From: Gammaproteobacteria bacterium HGW-Gammaproteobacteria-2
GTDB lineage: Bacteria > Pseudomonadota > Gammaproteobacteria > Xanthomonadales > Xanthomonadaceae
Reading direction: 5' to 3'
Assembly: GCA_002840015.1 (NCBI GenBank)
Contig: PGZE01000009.1
Location: forward strand, 46,546 to 110,545
Length of the DNA: 64,000 bases
Part shown: one piece after another, positions 34,947 through 45,224 of the stretch
How the letters are laid out: each line of letters begins with the position of its first letter
Numbering within the stretch: the stretch's first letter is position 1
The notes under the pieces: model-generated
What the model saw: only the letters and a program-made list of their open reading frames with translations
The model's database searches: none
Told to the model about the DNA's origin: nothing
Program-made: the position numbers and the translations under genes

Positions 34947-36743
34947 CTACTTCACCTCGTCCTGTGCGTCCGGGCTACGGTCGGCGGCAAACAAGTTCTC
35001 CAGCTCATGCAGCGCTTCGCGGCTGGAGGCGACCAGTGCCGCATCATCGTCGTAAACCAGGTGTTGTTCCTGAAGCAGGCGTTCGTCGCGTGCCTTGAAT
35101 CGCGCAGTATGCTCGGCAGCCTGCTCGGGCGGCACGCCCAACGATTCCATTACCCGGCGGCCAATTTCCAGGCTGGAATGAAAGGTTTCGCGCACCACGC
35201 CCACGTCCATGTCCATCAGCCGGAACGCATGCTGGCGGTTGCGCGCACGCGCGATGATGCGCAGGTGCGGGAAATGACGCTTGACGATGCGCGCGGTACG
35301 TAGGTTGGCAGCGGGGTCATCGGTGGTCAGCACAAACACTTCGGCATTTGCGGCGTTGGCGGCGCGCAGCAGGTCGGGCCGGGCCGGATCGCCGAAGTAA
35401 ATCGTGCTGCCGAAGCGACGCGAGAAATCGACTTGTTCGGCACTGTTTTCCAGCGCGGTGAAGGCGATTTTTCGTGAGGTCAGCATGCGACCGACAATCT
35501 GCCCCATGCGTCCGAACCCGGCAATGATGACGCGGGGATTCCGATCCTCAATGGTGTCGAAGGCACGCTCAGGTGTCGGCGCCGGGTGTGCTGCCAGCCA
35601 GCGGCTGACCGCGATCAACAGCAGCGGCGTCAGCGCCATGGAGCTGCCGACGATCACCACCAGCAGGTCGCGCAATGGCGCGTCGATCAATTGCGCTTTC
35701 ATCGCCTCAGCAAACACCACGAATGCGAACTCACCGCCCATCCCCAGCATCGCTGCAAGCGTCAGTGCTGCGCGGTTATCCAGCCCGCTGGCGCGGCCAA
35801 GTGCAAACATGATCAGGCCCTTGCTGCTGAGCAACGCCAACACGCCGATAGCGATGGTAACGGGCTGCGCAGTCACCACATCAAGGTCGATGCTCATGCC
35901 GACGGCAATGAAAAACAGGCCGAGCAACAGCCCCTTGAACGGTTCGATATGCGATTCGAGCTCATGCCGAAACTCGCTGTCGGCCAGCAGCATGCCGGCC
36001 AGGAAGGCACCAAGGCCCATGCTCAGGCCCACCGATTCCATCAGCCAGGCGGTACCGGCCACTACGGCCAGGCTGGCCGCAGTGAAAACTTCCACCATCC
36101 GTGCCCGCGCGATGATGCGGAACAGGTAACGCAAAGCGAAGCGGCCGCCCACCACCACCAGCGCGATCACCAGCACGGCGTTGCCGATGGCTGACCAGCT
36201 CGGTGCGGCCAGGTTGGCGGTTTTGGCTGCGCCGAGCAGCGGTATCGAGGCCAGCAGCGGTATGGCGATGATGTCCTGAAACAACAGCACGGCAAACGTC
36301 AGCCGACCGTGCGAACTGGCCAACTCTTTACGTTCGGCCAGCAATTGCAGGCCAATGGCGGTGGACGACAGTGCCAGGCCAATGGCGAGCACGGTGATCG
36401 CTTTCCAGCCAATGCCGAGTAGCAACAGCCCCGCGCTGATGACCATGGCACTCAACGCCACCTGCAAAGCACCAATGCCGAATACCTGCCGGCGCATCAA
36501 CCATAGCCGCGCCGGCGAGAGTTCCAGGCCGATGATGAACAGCAACATCACCACACCGAACTCCGACAGGGCGAGGGTTTTACTGGTATCGGCGATCAGG
36601 TGCAAGCCATCGGGGCCGATGATGATGCCGGCAACCAGATAGCCGAGTACTGCGCTTAGCCCGAGATAACGGAAAAGCGGCACCGCGACGACGGCGGCAA
36701 TCAGGAAGATCAGCAGTATCTCTAGCGCGCCGTGTGGATGCAT
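34947..36743 (-). CDS. Kef-type monovalent cation:proton antiporter with RCK domain
   Basis: A 598-residue CPA2 transporter. About twelve membrane segments begin LEILLIFLIAAVVAVPLFRY, with GYLVAGIIIGPDGL, LLFIIGLELSP and FQDIIAIPLL, which are conserved in KefB/KefC. The cytoplasmic RCK/TrkA-N domain begins RVIIAGFGRMGQIVGRML (a GxGxxG loop) and holds FGDPARPDLLRAANAANAEV. The end (DERLLQEQHLVYDDD...ALHELENLF) matches Kef C-termini. It probably extrudes K+ in exchange for H+ under electrophile stress. No KefF/KefG-type quinone reductase partner is adjacent. Divergent from a GGDEF gene. Confidence 0.9.
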   Translation of the reverse strand: MHPHGALEILLIFLIAAVVAVPLFRYLGLSAVLGYLVAGIIIGPDGLHLIADTSKTLALSEFGVVMLLFIIGLELSPARLWLMRRQVFGIGALQVALSAMVISAGLLLLGIGWKAITVLAIGLALSSTAIGLQLLAERKELASSHGRLTFAVLLFQDIIAIPLLASIPLLGAAKTANLAAPSWSAIGNAVLVIALVVVGGRFALRYLFRIIARARMVEVFTAASLAVVAGTAWLMESVGLSMGLGAFLAGMLLADSEFRHELESHIEPFKGLLLGLFFIAVGMSIDLDVVTAQPVTIAIGVLALLSSKGLIMFALGRASGLDNRAALTLAAMLGMGGEFAFVVFAEAMKAQLIDAPLRDLLVVIVGSSMALTPLLLIAVSRWLAAHPAPTPERAFDTIEDRNPRVIIAGFGRMGQIVGRMLTSRKIAFTALENSAEQVDFSRRFGSTIYFGDPARPDLLRAANAANAEVFVLTTDDPAANLRTARIVKRHFPHLRIIARARNRQHAFRLMDMDVGVVRETFHSSLEIGRRVMESLGVPPEQAAEHTARFKARDERLLQEQHLVYDDDAALVASSREALHELENLFAADRSPDAQDEVK

Positions 36744-36886
36744 GGTGTAAGTTGATTTCCCGAAGGCCGTTGGATTGTCTGTAACCTGCGACCTTGTGTG
36801 GCTTGTAAATTCCGGTTAGCGTCGGCACCTCAGGGGCAAAGGTAGTGCAGCATGCCGCCAAAAATGAAAACGGTTTGGGCTCGGTG

Positions 36887-37900
36887 ATGATGCTACCGCA
36901 TCGCCTGCGCAATGATTTTCCGCTGGCCGTGATCACCCTGATCAGCGGGATGGCGGTATTCGTGCTCGGGCCTTTTGTGATTTACCGTTTTGCGACCGGT
37001 GCCATGGTACATGGCGCGCTGAACCTGCTGGTAGTGCTGGCGATTCTCGGCGCCATGTCGTACGCATGGCGCACCGGAAATTGCCGCTGGCCGGGGGTGT
37101 TTCTCTCGATCGTGTCGGTGGCGTCGGCTACCGCTACCGCAATGTTGCCGGGTGCGGTGGGCCTGCACTGGTTCTATGCGGCATTGATGGCCAGTTATCT
37201 GTTGATGGGGGTGGGTGAGGCGAGCGTTCTGATCATCGCCGCGGTAACCGCTCTGGTCGTCCATGGCGGCGCGTTCACCTCGGCCACGCAGATGTGGACG
37301 TTTGTCGTCGCCACCGCGTTGGTGAGCCTTTTCGCCTTCGTGTTTCGTTGGCGTGCCGATGCCCAGCACCGGCAGTTGGAGTTGCTGGCCACGCTCGATC
37401 CGCTGACCGGTTGCAGCAACCGGCGCGCGATGGATCGTGAATTGCTGATTGCGGTAAACACCAACGCGCGCACACGCGCACCATTTGGTCTGGCGATGCT
37501 CGATCTGGACCATTTCAAGGCCGTCAACGACCGATACGGGCATGAAGCGGGCGATCAGGTGCTGGTCGATCTCGCCGAGCTGTTACGCAGCCACTCACGG
37601 CAAGAAGACCGGTTGTTTCGCTTTGGCGGCGAGGAGTTTGTGTTGCTGCTGCCGGGGGTAGACGAGGCGTCGTTGTTCACGGTCTGCGACAAGCTGCGTG
37701 AAGTGATTGCGCAGTCGCTAAGTCACGCCGAGCAGAAGGTCACGTTGTCGATCGGTGCGGCGGCACTGCGCGCGGGTGAGGATTGGCAGTCGTGGCTGGT
37801 GCGAGCTGACAAGGCACTGTACGCAGCCAAAGAGGCTGGACGAAACCGGGTTTGCGTTGCTCCGCCGAGTGCTGATGGCCCCTCATCGTCAACGCGGTAG
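36887..37900 (+). CDS. Membrane-bound diguanylate cyclase
   Basis: A protein of about 337 residues. Five or six N-terminal hydrophobic segments (residues 10-170) carry no recognised sensor domain. The GGDEF domain begins ATLDPLTGCSNRRAM, has LDLDHFKAVNDRYGHEAGDQ, and the active site GGEEF at 247-251 with an RxxD inhibition site (RQED, 238-241) five residues before. ADKALYAAKEAGRNRV closes it. Start chosen at ATG 36887 (ATGATG); an upstream GTG at 36845 is possible. Makes cyclic di-GMP. Confidence 0.9.
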   Translation: MMLPHRLRNDFPLAVITLISGMAVFVLGPFVIYRFATGAMVHGALNLLVVLAILGAMSYAWRTGNCRWPGVFLSIVSVASATATAMLPGAVGLHWFYAALMASYLLMGVGEASVLIIAAVTALVVHGGAFTSATQMWTFVVATALVSLFAFVFRWRADAQHRQLELLATLDPLTGCSNRRAMDRELLIAVNTNARTRAPFGLAMLDLDHFKAVNDRYGHEAGDQVLVDLAELLRSHSRQEDRLFRFGGEEFVLLLPGVDEASLFTVCDKLREVIAQSLSHAEQKVTLSIGAAALRAGEDWQSWLVRADKALYAAKEAGRNRVCVAPPSADGPSSSTR

Positions 37901-37956
37901 CAGGCTGAAATGCCCGGTGCAGCAGCCGCATCGCTGAAACGAGTTGCGACGGGAGT

Positions 37957-39234
37957 TCAGCGCTCCACAATCGCGACCACGCCCATACCGCCTGCGGTAC
38001 ACACTGAGATCAGCGCCCGACCCTTGCCCTTTTCCTTCAGCAGTTTGGCGGCGGTGGCGATGATGCGCGCACCGGTGGCGGCGAATGGATGGCCAACCGC
38101 CAGCGAAGAACCCACGACATTGAGCTTGCTGCGATCCACGCTGCCCAATGGCTTGCCAAGGCCGAGCTTGTCGCGACAGAAGCTTTCTGATTCCCAGGCT
38201 GCCAACGTACACAGCACTTGCGCGGCAAAGGCCTCGTGGATTTCATAGAAATCGAAATCCTGCAAGCTGAGGTTGTTGCGCGCAAGCAACTGCGCCACCG
38301 CCCACGCTGGCGCCATCAACAGGCCTTCGCCGTGGACAAAATCCACCGCAGCCACTTGCGCGTCACGCAGGTACGCAAGTGGCTCGTGTCCGTGCGCGCG
38401 CGCCCAGTCTTCGGAGGCCAGCAGCGTTGCCGCAGCGCCGTCGGTGAGCGGGGTGGAATTACCGGCAGTCAACGTGCCATTGCCTGATACGCGATCGAAT
38501 GCAGGCTTGAGCGCGGCCAGTTTTTCGATGCTGGTATCCGGGCGCAGATTGTTGTCGCGCTCGACACCGCGAAATGGCACCACCAGATCGTTGTAAAAAC
38601 CGCGCTCGTAGGCGGCGGCAGCCTTGTGATGGGATTGCGCGGCGAGTTCGTCCTGTGCGGCGCGGCTGATCTGCCATTCGCGTGCCATCAACTCACAATG
38701 CTGGCCCATGCTCTTGCCGGTGCGTGGTTCTGCCACGCCGGGGAACTCGGGTTTGATTTCACTCAGAGAGAAGCCCTTGAACGCAGCCAGGCGAGCGCCG
38801 AAGGTGCGCGCGCGCGCGGCTTCCAGCAGGCGTCGGCGCAAGGCGCGACTGACCACGATCGGCACATCCGAGGTGGTGTCCGAGCCGCCGCCAATCCCGG
38901 CATCGATCTGGCCCAGGGCGATCTTGTTGGCGATGGTGATGACGCTGTCCAGGCTGGTGCCGCAGGCGCGTTGCAGGGTGATGCCAGGGGTATGCGGCGA
39001 CAGCCCAGAAGACAGCGTGGCCTCGCGGCCGATGTTCCAGTCCGAGCTGTGTTTGAGTACCGCGCCCATGGCCACTTCGCCCAGCACCTCGCCGTGCAGG
39101 CCGAACTTCTCGACCAATGCGCCGAGGGTGCGGATCGACATGCCGAGGTTGCCTACATCAGCGTAGGCGGTGTTGTTGCGACAAAACGGGATGCGTACGC
39201 CCCCAAGTACCGCGACCGGACGACTGGCCCTCAT
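37957..39234 (-). CDS. Acetyl-CoA C-acyltransferase (FadI-like thiolase)
   Basis: A 425-residue thiolase. VAVLGGVRIPFCRNNTAYAD opens the FadI-like branch. The nucleophilic Cys lies in LQRACGTSLDSV, the second site in FYEIHEAFAAQV and SLAVGHPFAATGAR, and the last catalytic Cys in CTAGGMG. It cleaves 3-ketoacyl-CoA in beta-oxidation (or condenses acetyl-CoA). No fadJ partner is adjacent. It overlaps the upstream methyltransferase gene by four bases. It fits functionally with the ETF genes elsewhere in the window. Confidence 0.92.
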   Translation of the reverse strand: MRASRPVAVLGGVRIPFCRNNTAYADVGNLGMSIRTLGALVEKFGLHGEVLGEVAMGAVLKHSSDWNIGREATLSSGLSPHTPGITLQRACGTSLDSVITIANKIALGQIDAGIGGGSDTTSDVPIVVSRALRRRLLEAARARTFGARLAAFKGFSLSEIKPEFPGVAEPRTGKSMGQHCELMAREWQISRAAQDELAAQSHHKAAAAYERGFYNDLVVPFRGVERDNNLRPDTSIEKLAALKPAFDRVSGNGTLTAGNSTPLTDGAAATLLASEDWARAHGHEPLAYLRDAQVAAVDFVHGEGLLMAPAWAVAQLLARNNLSLQDFDFYEIHEAFAAQVLCTLAAWESESFCRDKLGLGKPLGSVDRSKLNVVGSSLAVGHPFAATGARIIATAAKLLKEKGKGRALISVCTAGGMGVVAIVER

Positions 39235-40229
39235 GCGTTCACTCCTTGTTCGAGTTCATCAGGTGGCGCGCCCCAATCAGCGGCGCGTTGCATCCATGCC
39301 CCATGAATCCAGGCGCGGAACATGCGTGCCAGTGGATCATCGAGGGCGCAGTGGCGCAAGGTGTCGAGCGCCGAATGTGGCGGCTCGCCACGGAATTCAG
39401 CATCCAGTATGCAGTTGAACAGGCTCGTCCACAGCGCTGGGTACTGGATTTGTGCGGCAGCGGCGCCAAGGGCGGCACGCAGGACGGCATCGCTGCCGCC
39501 ATCGGGTTTGCGCGCCACCATCTGCACCCAGGGCGAATCGGTGAGCATCAGCACCGGCTCCAGCCCGGCGGCGCGGGCATACAGCTCCACTTCCTGCGGC
39601 GTGCAAAACTGGTTGCGGGCGACATCCTTGCGCTGCTCCGGCGGCTGTTGTGCGGCCTGATTGACCTCGAAATCGAAACGACGCCAACCCACCGGGTGCG
39701 CCAGATTCCAGGTGTCAAAATAAAACAGCCCGCCCGGTCGCAGCACTCGCGCCACATCGCGCAGGTAAAGCACCATGTCTTCCTTGTCCATGTGGATGAA
39801 CACGGCGATGCAATAGCCCTTGTCCATGCTGGCATCGGCCAGCGGATCAAGCTGCGAGCGGGTCAGCGCATCGAGGGCGGTATTGGCTTGGTCGCGCAAT
39901 CGGTCGCGTGCGGCAGCGAGCATGTTCTCGGCGATATCCAGGCCATGCCATAGCGCCACACCGGGCGCCAGTTCGCGGCCGATGCGGGCGGCGCCGCAGC
40001 CCAGTTCAAACACGCGATCGCCACGCTGTAGTTGCAGCGCTGCGCGCAACTGGCTCGCGGAATAGGCGCCGGTCAATTGCGCGGTGCGTTCATCGCGGCT
40101 GCCGTCGACCGCCATCAGCGCCTGCGCGGTGGTGGTGGCGCGGGCATTCCAACAGCTTTTGTAGTCGATCGATTGCATGGAATTAACGAAGTCTCGCAGC
40201 AACGCATGGCCGGGCAGGGTGATAATCAT
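39231..40229 (-). CDS. Class I SAM-dependent methyltransferase
   Basis: A protein of about 332 residues if started at 40229 (MIITLPGH); Met at 40178 (MQSIDYKSCW) is a good alternative, and neither has a clear ribosome site. GDRVFELGCGAARIGRELAP is motif I, WHGLDIAENML motif II and VLRPGGLFYFDTWN post-III. The C-terminal 120 residues are specific to this protein. Substrate unknown. It overlaps the downstream thiolase gene by four bases and faces the start of the next gene, so the divergent promoter region is short or overlapping. Confidence 0.8.
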   Translation of the reverse strand: MIITLPGHALLRDFVNSMQSIDYKSCWNARATTTAQALMAVDGSRDERTAQLTGAYSASQLRAALQLQRGDRVFELGCGAARIGRELAPGVALWHGLDIAENMLAAARDRLRDQANTALDALTRSQLDPLADASMDKGYCIAVFIHMDKEDMVLYLRDVARVLRPGGLFYFDTWNLAHPVGWRRFDFEVNQAAQQPPEQRKDVARNQFCTPQEVELYARAAGLEPVLMLTDSPWVQMVARKPDGGSDAVLRAALGAAAAQIQYPALWTSLFNCILDAEFRGEPPHSALDTLRHCALDDPLARMFRAWIHGAWMQRAADWGAPPDELEQGVNA

Positions 40230-40278
40230 ACCGCGACATGGCCGCGCAGCCGTGACACGCGTTATCCGTATCTCATGC

Positions 40279-41169
40279 ATGGGCGAATCTATGAAAACCG
40301 ACATCGAGTGTTGCTTCGGCGCGCTGGCACTAGAGCTGGCGCCCGGCACGCTGGCCAGCAATCTGGCCATGGATCAGGCGCATGCCGCCGAACTGGTGGT
40401 GCTGGTGGCGGCTGATCTGAGCCGGTTTGTGCCAGCTCAGGCGCCATTGCAGCTGGCGCTGCTGGGTGCGCATGTCGACCCGGTGGAGTTGCTGCGCCCG
40501 GGCTGGCCGCTGCACAACACCTTGGCCGAGTTGGCTGCGCGAGCCCCCGGCGAACATGAAGGCGCGCGCATGATTGCGTTTGGCTGCCATGAACGCAAAC
40601 TGCCCGCGCCATTGACCCCGGACGCCGACCTTGTCGGCGGCCCGTTGCGCCTGCTGCCGTGGTTGCTCAGAGGCCCGCGCGAGCTGATCGCGCCGCTGGC
40701 CGAACAACTCGAAAACGAATTGCTGGAAACCGGCATGGCTGGCGCCGCCACCGCGTTGTATGCGCAGCAACGATTCGGCGCCAAGGTTGAGCATGCCCGT
40801 TACCTTACCTTGCACGATCTGGTGGCAATGATGGCGCTGCAATACGAGCACGCCAATCTGGCCGAATTGTGGCCGGTGATCGAGGCGTCGCTGTTCGAGC
40901 CTGATGCCGAGCGGGTGATCGATGCTCCTCCCGAGCCGTTGCTGCGCATGTCCGGTGGCACAGTGCGCATGGCGATGCTGGATATCGATGCCTGGGCCGA
41001 CGCCGGGCTGGCGCCGGAACACACCACACCCGAGCATCTGGCCGGCAACTACGAGGCGTTTTGTGCGCGCCAGCGGCAGTTCGAGGCACTGCTTGGCGCG
41101 CATCACATCGTCGTTGAACCGGTTCCCTGCCGGGTCGGCAGCGACCCGCGCGAGTTGCTGCGGCGGTGA
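40279..41169 (+). CDS. Unrecognised cytoplasmic protein
   Basis: A 296-residue protein if started at 40279 (MGESMKTD); ATG 40291 is equally possible. No signal peptide, membrane segment or catalytic motif is recognised. It is rich in Ala and Leu with acidic pI; landmarks are HERKLPAPLTPDADLVGGPL, RYLTLHDLVAMMALQYEHAN and AMLDIDAWADAGLAP. Codon use and length suggest a real gene and the coding frame is clean throughout. The neighbours (methyltransferase, pepA) give no functional hint. Confidence 0.7.
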   Translation: MGESMKTDIECCFGALALELAPGTLASNLAMDQAHAAELVVLVAADLSRFVPAQAPLQLALLGAHVDPVELLRPGWPLHNTLAELAARAPGEHEGARMIAFGCHERKLPAPLTPDADLVGGPLRLLPWLLRGPRELIAPLAEQLENELLETGMAGAATALYAQQRFGAKVEHARYLTLHDLVAMMALQYEHANLAELWPVIEASLFEPDAERVIDAPPEPLLRMSGGTVRMAMLDIDAWADAGLAPEHTTPEHLAGNYEAFCARQRQFEALLGAHHIVVEPVPCRVGSDPRELLRR

Positions 41170-41230
41170 GTAAGCAGCTCGCTCATAGGGTGATCTCCTA
41201 CAAACAAGCGATAGCGCGCACCTGGAGCAG

Positions 41231-41329
41231 CTGTGTTACTCGCTGGTGCCAATCTGTGCTGTTGTGGGAGCGGGCCTTGCCCGCGAACGATCCGGCGAGG
41301 AGCTTCGCGCGCAGGCGCGCTCCCACAAA
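41231..41329 (+). repeat. REP-like repeat, GTGGGAGC family, copy 5 (internal deletion)
   Basis: Has the leader GTTACTCGCTGGTGCCAATC and the GTGGGAGCGGGCCTTGCCCG hairpin, then lacks the CCCCAGACTTGATCTGGGG hairpin present in copies 2-4. The following spacer GCAGAGATCGTCGGCGAAGG is shared with copy 2. Lies in the 272-bp gap upstream of the pepA stop; no gene is seen there. Confidence 0.82.
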
Positions 41330-41350
41330 AGGCAGAGATCGTCGGCGAAG

Positions 41351-41382
41351 GCCACCCTGTAGGCCCACCTTGTGGGCGACCG
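41351..41382. repeat. Double CCACCCTGTGGGCGACCG-type short repeat
   Basis: CCACCCTGTAGG followed by CCACCTTGTGGGCGACCG, two successive units of the short repeat, 20 bp after REP copy 5. Confidence 0.5.
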
Positions 41383-41441
41383 TTGTAGCCCGTTAAAGGC
41401 CCGCAGGGCCGAACCCGGGACAGCTTCAGGCGATCACACCC

Positions 41442-42938
41442 TCAACACCGATCAATCAACCACTGCGTCAACAGGCCCACCGGGCGGCCGGTGGCCATGC
41501 CTTTGCGACCTTCGTCCCAGGCGCTGCCAGCGATATCCAGATGCGCCCAACGCTGGCCTTCGGTGAATCGCGACAGGAAACAACCGGCCGTGATCGCACC
41601 AGCCCACTTGCCGCCGATATTGGCAACATCGGCAAATGCAGAATCCAGCATTGGCTGATAATCGTCCCAGATCGGCAGCCGCCAGGCGCGGTCGTGAACC
41701 AGCTCACCGGCTTGCAGCAATTCGGCGGCCAGCTCATCGTCACGGCTCATCAAGCCGCTGGCGTGTTTGCCCAGCGCGATCACGCACGCACCGGTGAGGG
41801 TGGCGACATCGATCATTGCCTGCGGTTCGAACTGGCGTGCGTAGGTCAGCGCATCGCACAAAATCAGGCGGCCCTCGGCATCGGTGTTGAGCACCTCCAC
41901 GGTCTTGCCGCTCATGGTGGTGAGTACATCGCTGGGGCGGTAGGCATTGCCATCGGCCATGTTCTCGACTGCGGCCACCACGCACACCAGATTGATCGGC
42001 AGGGCGAGATTGACCGCAGCCACGAACGCACCGAGTACGGTAGCAGCGCCGCACATGTCGAACTTCATTTCCTCGATGCCGCCTTGCACCTTGAGGTTGA
42101 TGCCGCCCGAATCAAAGGTGATGCCCTTGCCGATCAGTGCGTAGGGCTTGGCGTCACCACCGCCGTGCCAGCGCAGTACGATCAGTCGTGGCGCGTTGGC
42201 CGAGCCGCGCGCTACCGCCAGCAGTGCGCCCATGCCAAGCGCGTCCATTTCCGCCACACCGAGCACTTCACAGCTGACCTGTTCGTGCTGTTCCGCCAAT
42301 TGCCGTGCCTGCTGCGCCAGATACTCGGGATTGCAGATATTGGGCGGCAGATTACCCAGTTCGCGCGCAAACTCCACGCCCGAGGCAATCGCCGCGCCAT
42401 GGGCAACCAGATGGCTCAGAGCGGTAGCGCCGAGCAGGCTGAGACGCTCAAGCCCGCCTTCGCTTTCGGTTTTGCGGGTGGCGCTGTAGCGATAGGCAGC
42501 AGCATCTGCCGCCACAACCGCCTGCTGGATTGCCCAGTTGCCGTCGCGTCCGGGTACCGCCAGTGCGCTCAGGGTAAACAGCGCGTGCTTGGCCGGTCCG
42601 CGTGCCAGTGCTTTCACCGATTCCGTCACCGCCTTGAGATAGGCAGCAGGAGTGAACTTTGCGCTTTCACCAAGGCCCACTATCAATACGCGGGTGATAC
42701 CAAGGCTGGGCAGGTCATGCAGCAGTGTGCTGCGACCTGCTTTGCCACTGAGGTCGCCACGCTTGACCAGCGCCGCAATGCGCCCGTGGCACTGGCTGTC
42801 CAGCTCTGCGGTTTCTGGCGTCAGGCTTCCGTCAACGTACAGACCAGCGATAATCACGTCTGGTACTGTGCTGGCATCGCTGTGGGAGGGCAGGCGCTGG
42901 CCTTCGGCGGCAGCGGTGATATCAAAATGCAGGGCCAT
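41442..42938 (-). CDS. pepA: Leucyl aminopeptidase
   Basis: A 498-residue M17 aminopeptidase. The start at 42938 ([20 protein letters not shown]) excludes a 95-codon extension across the lptF promoter. The metal-binding region has [15 protein letters not shown] and the family signature NTDAEGRL from Asn351. [16 protein letters not shown] and [20 protein letters not shown] follow. A hexameric, two-metal enzyme that removes N-terminal residues; in E. coli it also binds DNA in Xer recombination at cer, and xerD lies 3 kb away here. Divergent from lptFG, as in E. coli. Confidence 0.96.
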   Translation of the reverse strand: MALHFDITAAAEGQRLPSHSDASTVPDVIIAGLYVDGSLTPETAELDSQCHGRIAALVKRGDLSGKAGRSTLLHDLPSLGITRVLIVGLGESAKFTPAAYLKAVTESVKALARGPAKHALFTLSALAVPGRDGNWAIQQAVVAADAAAYRYSATRKTESEGGLERLSLLGATALSHLVAHGAAIASGVEFARELGNLPPNICNPEYLAQQARQLAEQHEQVSCEVLGVAEMDALGMGALLAVARGSANAPRLIVLRWHGGGDAKPYALIGKGITFDSGGINLKVQGGIEEMKFDMCGAATVLGAFVAAVNLALPINLVCVVAAVENMADGNAYRPSDVLTTMSGKTVEVLNTDAEGRLILCDALTYARQFEPQAMIDVATLTGACVIALGKHASGLMSRDDELAAELLQAGELVHDRAWRLPIWDDYQPMLDSAFADVANIGGKWAGAITAGCFLSRFTEGQRWAHLDIAGSAWDEGRKGMATGRPVGLLTQWLIDRC

Positions 42939-43046
42939 AATCAGAAGTTTCCGTACAATCAGGGGATGACCGGGGCGCCGGGCTACCCTTGATCGGGCAG
43001 CCCGTCGGGCCGGCATGGAATCCACAAGTCTAAAGCAAGCGGCCGC

Positions 43047-44129
43047 ATGCCACGAATCGAGCGTTACCTCATCCGCGAGTTTGCCCTGTCCTTCGCCGCT
43101 GCGACGTTGGTGCTGACGCTTGTTGGCCTTGGTGGCATTGCCGCCGATTTGCTGGCTGAAATCGCCCGTGGGCGTACGCCGGCAGCCTTGTTGTTGTCGC
43201 AACTGGGTCTGCGCATCGTCCACTATCAGCCGATTTTGTTACCGCTTTCGTTGTTCATTGGCCTGATGTTGGCCATTTCGCGCTTGTACCGTGATTCCGA
43301 AATGGCCGTGCTCAACGCGGTCGGTTTTGGTCCGCGCCAGTTGTTGCGGCCGGTTGCCTTGATTACTTTGCCGGTAGTACTGGTGATTGGCCTGTGTTCA
43401 TTGTGGGCGGTGCCAACCGCATTGCGCGCCTCGCGTGCGATGGTAGAAACCGCCAATCGCTCATTGTTGGTAGCAGGGCTGGAGCCAGGTCGTTTTGTCG
43501 AACTGCCCGGCAAACAGGGCGTGTTGTACGTCACCGACATGAATGCCGATGGCAGTCATTTTCAACGCCTGTTTTTACATCGTGAAAACGAGGGCCGGCT
43601 CGATGTCATTACCGCCAGCAGCGGCGAATTGTTTTTTGATGGGCTGGAAGAACGCTACCTGCGATTGCTTGACGGATTTCGCGTTGAAGGTTCGCCCGAC
43701 ACACTGGATTTTCGGCTGATGCGCTTTGAACGCAATGACATCCGGGTGCCACCACGCAGTGCCAATGATGGCCGCCGACCCGAAGCGCTGTTGCCCACGC
43801 AGGTGCTGCTGGCAATGCCGGGGCCGTTTGCCTGGGCCGAGTTGCATTGGCGGCTGGGGCCTCCATTGCTGGCTGCGGTGTTGGCCGTATTGGCAATCCC
43901 GCTGGCGCGCAGTTCGCCCAGGGCTCCGCGTTATGGGTTGGTGCTGCTCGCGTTGCTGGGCTATTTGTTTTACATGAATTTGCTGATCCTTGGTCAATCG
44001 TGGCTTGGCAACGGGCAAACCGCTGCGCCGCTGGGTTTGTGGTGGTTGCATGCGCCCGCCGCGTTGATTGCGTTTTTACTGCTGGCGCGTGACGGCAGCC
44101 TTGGCCGCAAACCGCGGCGGCGTCGCTGA
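43047..44129 (+). CDS. lptF: LPS export ABC transporter permease LptF
   Basis: A 360-residue inner-membrane protein. The N-terminus [40 protein letters not shown] and the periplasmic beta-jellyroll ([40 protein letters not shown]) are typical. Six membrane segments in all. With LptG and the ATPase LptB it extracts LPS from the inner membrane and loads the LptC-A bridge. Shares one base with lptG (TGATG). Confidence 0.96.
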   Translation: MPRIERYLIREFALSFAAATLVLTLVGLGGIAADLLAEIARGRTPAALLLSQLGLRIVHYQPILLPLSLFIGLMLAISRLYRDSEMAVLNAVGFGPRQLLRPVALITLPVVLVIGLCSLWAVPTALRASRAMVETANRSLLVAGLEPGRFVELPGKQGVLYVTDMNADGSHFQRLFLHRENEGRLDVITASSGELFFDGLEERYLRLLDGFRVEGSPDTLDFRLMRFERNDIRVPPRSANDGRRPEALLPTQVLLAMPGPFAWAELHWRLGPPLLAAVLAVLAIPLARSSPRAPRYGLVLLALLGYLFYMNLLILGQSWLGNGQTAAPLGLWWLHAPAALIAFLLLARDGSLGRKPRRRR

Positions 44130-45217
44130 TGCCGTGGCGTTTGCATGATCGACTGGTGGGTCGCGCCGTGCTGGGCGCGATCCTTGCCGTGTGGGTGGTA
44201 ATTCTCTCCATCGACCTGATATTTGCGTTGATGGACGAGCTGGGCAGCGTCGGCCAGGGTGACTACGGTGCCGGCACGGCGCTGCTGGTGCTGGTGTTGA
44301 CATTGCCGCGCCGGCTTTATGACTTGTTCCCTTATGCTGCGGTGATCGGCTCGCTGTTGGGTCTGGGCGCATTGGCAGCGCACTCGGAGCTGACCGCGCT
44401 GCGCGCTGCGGGTTTGTCACGGCAACGCATAGGCGGCTCGGCGATGGCAGTGCTGGCGGTGCTCACGGCGTTGATGGCGATCAATGCCGAAACCCTGGCG
44501 CCTGGCGCCGAGCGCGAGGCAAGGGCACTGAGCACGCGTGCCATTTCACGCAATCTCATTGCAGCGCAATGGACCGGAATCTGGGCACGTGAAGGCGATG
44601 TCTTCATCAACGCCAAACAAGGCACTTTGCGTGATGTTGGCCCGATTGCGCAGGTTGAACTGGGCGATGTGCGCCTGTTCGAGTTTTCCCCCGAGGGGCG
44701 GTTGCTGTCGCTGGCCAAGGCACGTACGGCAATTTACGAAGGCAGTATGTGGACTTTGCTGGATGTGCGCCGCACCAGGTTCAGCAAAAATGCGGCGGTC
44801 GCCGAACTGCATGAACGCGAGCGCTGGGCATCCGATCTTGATGGCAGTTCATTGGCGGCCAGCGTGGCCCGCCCCCGCTATCTGCCAGCCAAAGAGATGC
44901 TGAGCAGCATCAAATACATGCGCCGCAATGGCCTGAACGCGCGGCCATTCGAGGAAGCGTTCTGGGCGCGCGTGTTTTATCCGCTGAATGTGCTGGCCCT
45001 GTGTCTTGCCGCGCTACCGTTTGCTTTCGGGCAGTTGCGTTCAGGCGGTGCGGGCAAGCGGGTTTTTGCCGGCATCGTATTTGGCCTGGGTTATTTCATG
45101 CTCGATCGTTTCGCGGTCAACGTGGCCAATGCCTACACCATCGATATGGCGTTGGTGCGCACCGTTCCGCCAAGCCTGCTGCTGATCATCGCCTGGCTGA
45201 TTGCACGTCGGCGTTAA
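44129..45217 (+). CDS. lptG: LPS export ABC transporter permease LptG
   Basis: A 362-residue partner of LptF with the same layout: three membrane segments, a periplasmic jellyroll (IWAREGDVFINAKQGTLRDV, LFEFSPEGRLLSLAKARTAI) and three more segments. LLGLGALAAHSELTALRAAG is the conserved coupling region facing LptB. It converges on the RDD gene with an 8-bp gap. Confidence 0.96.
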   Translation: MPWRLHDRLVGRAVLGAILAVWVVILSIDLIFALMDELGSVGQGDYGAGTALLVLVLTLPRRLYDLFPYAAVIGSLLGLGALAAHSELTALRAAGLSRQRIGGSAMAVLAVLTALMAINAETLAPGAEREARALSTRAISRNLIAAQWTGIWAREGDVFINAKQGTLRDVGPIAQVELGDVRLFEFSPEGRLLSLAKARTAIYEGSMWTLLDVRRTRFSKNAAVAELHERERWASDLDGSSLAASVARPRYLPAKEMLSSIKYMRRNGLNARPFEEAFWARVFYPLNVLALCLAALPFAFGQLRSGGAGKRVFAGIVFGLGYFMLDRFAVNVANAYTIDMALVRTVPPSLLLIIAWLIARRR

Positions 45218-45224
45218 CACGCCT

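Noticed and set aside
41541-42992. 483-codon open frame antisense to pepA
   Set aside because: Fully opposite a well-identified aminopeptidase; its protein is rich in His/Gln/Arg as expected for a shadow frame.
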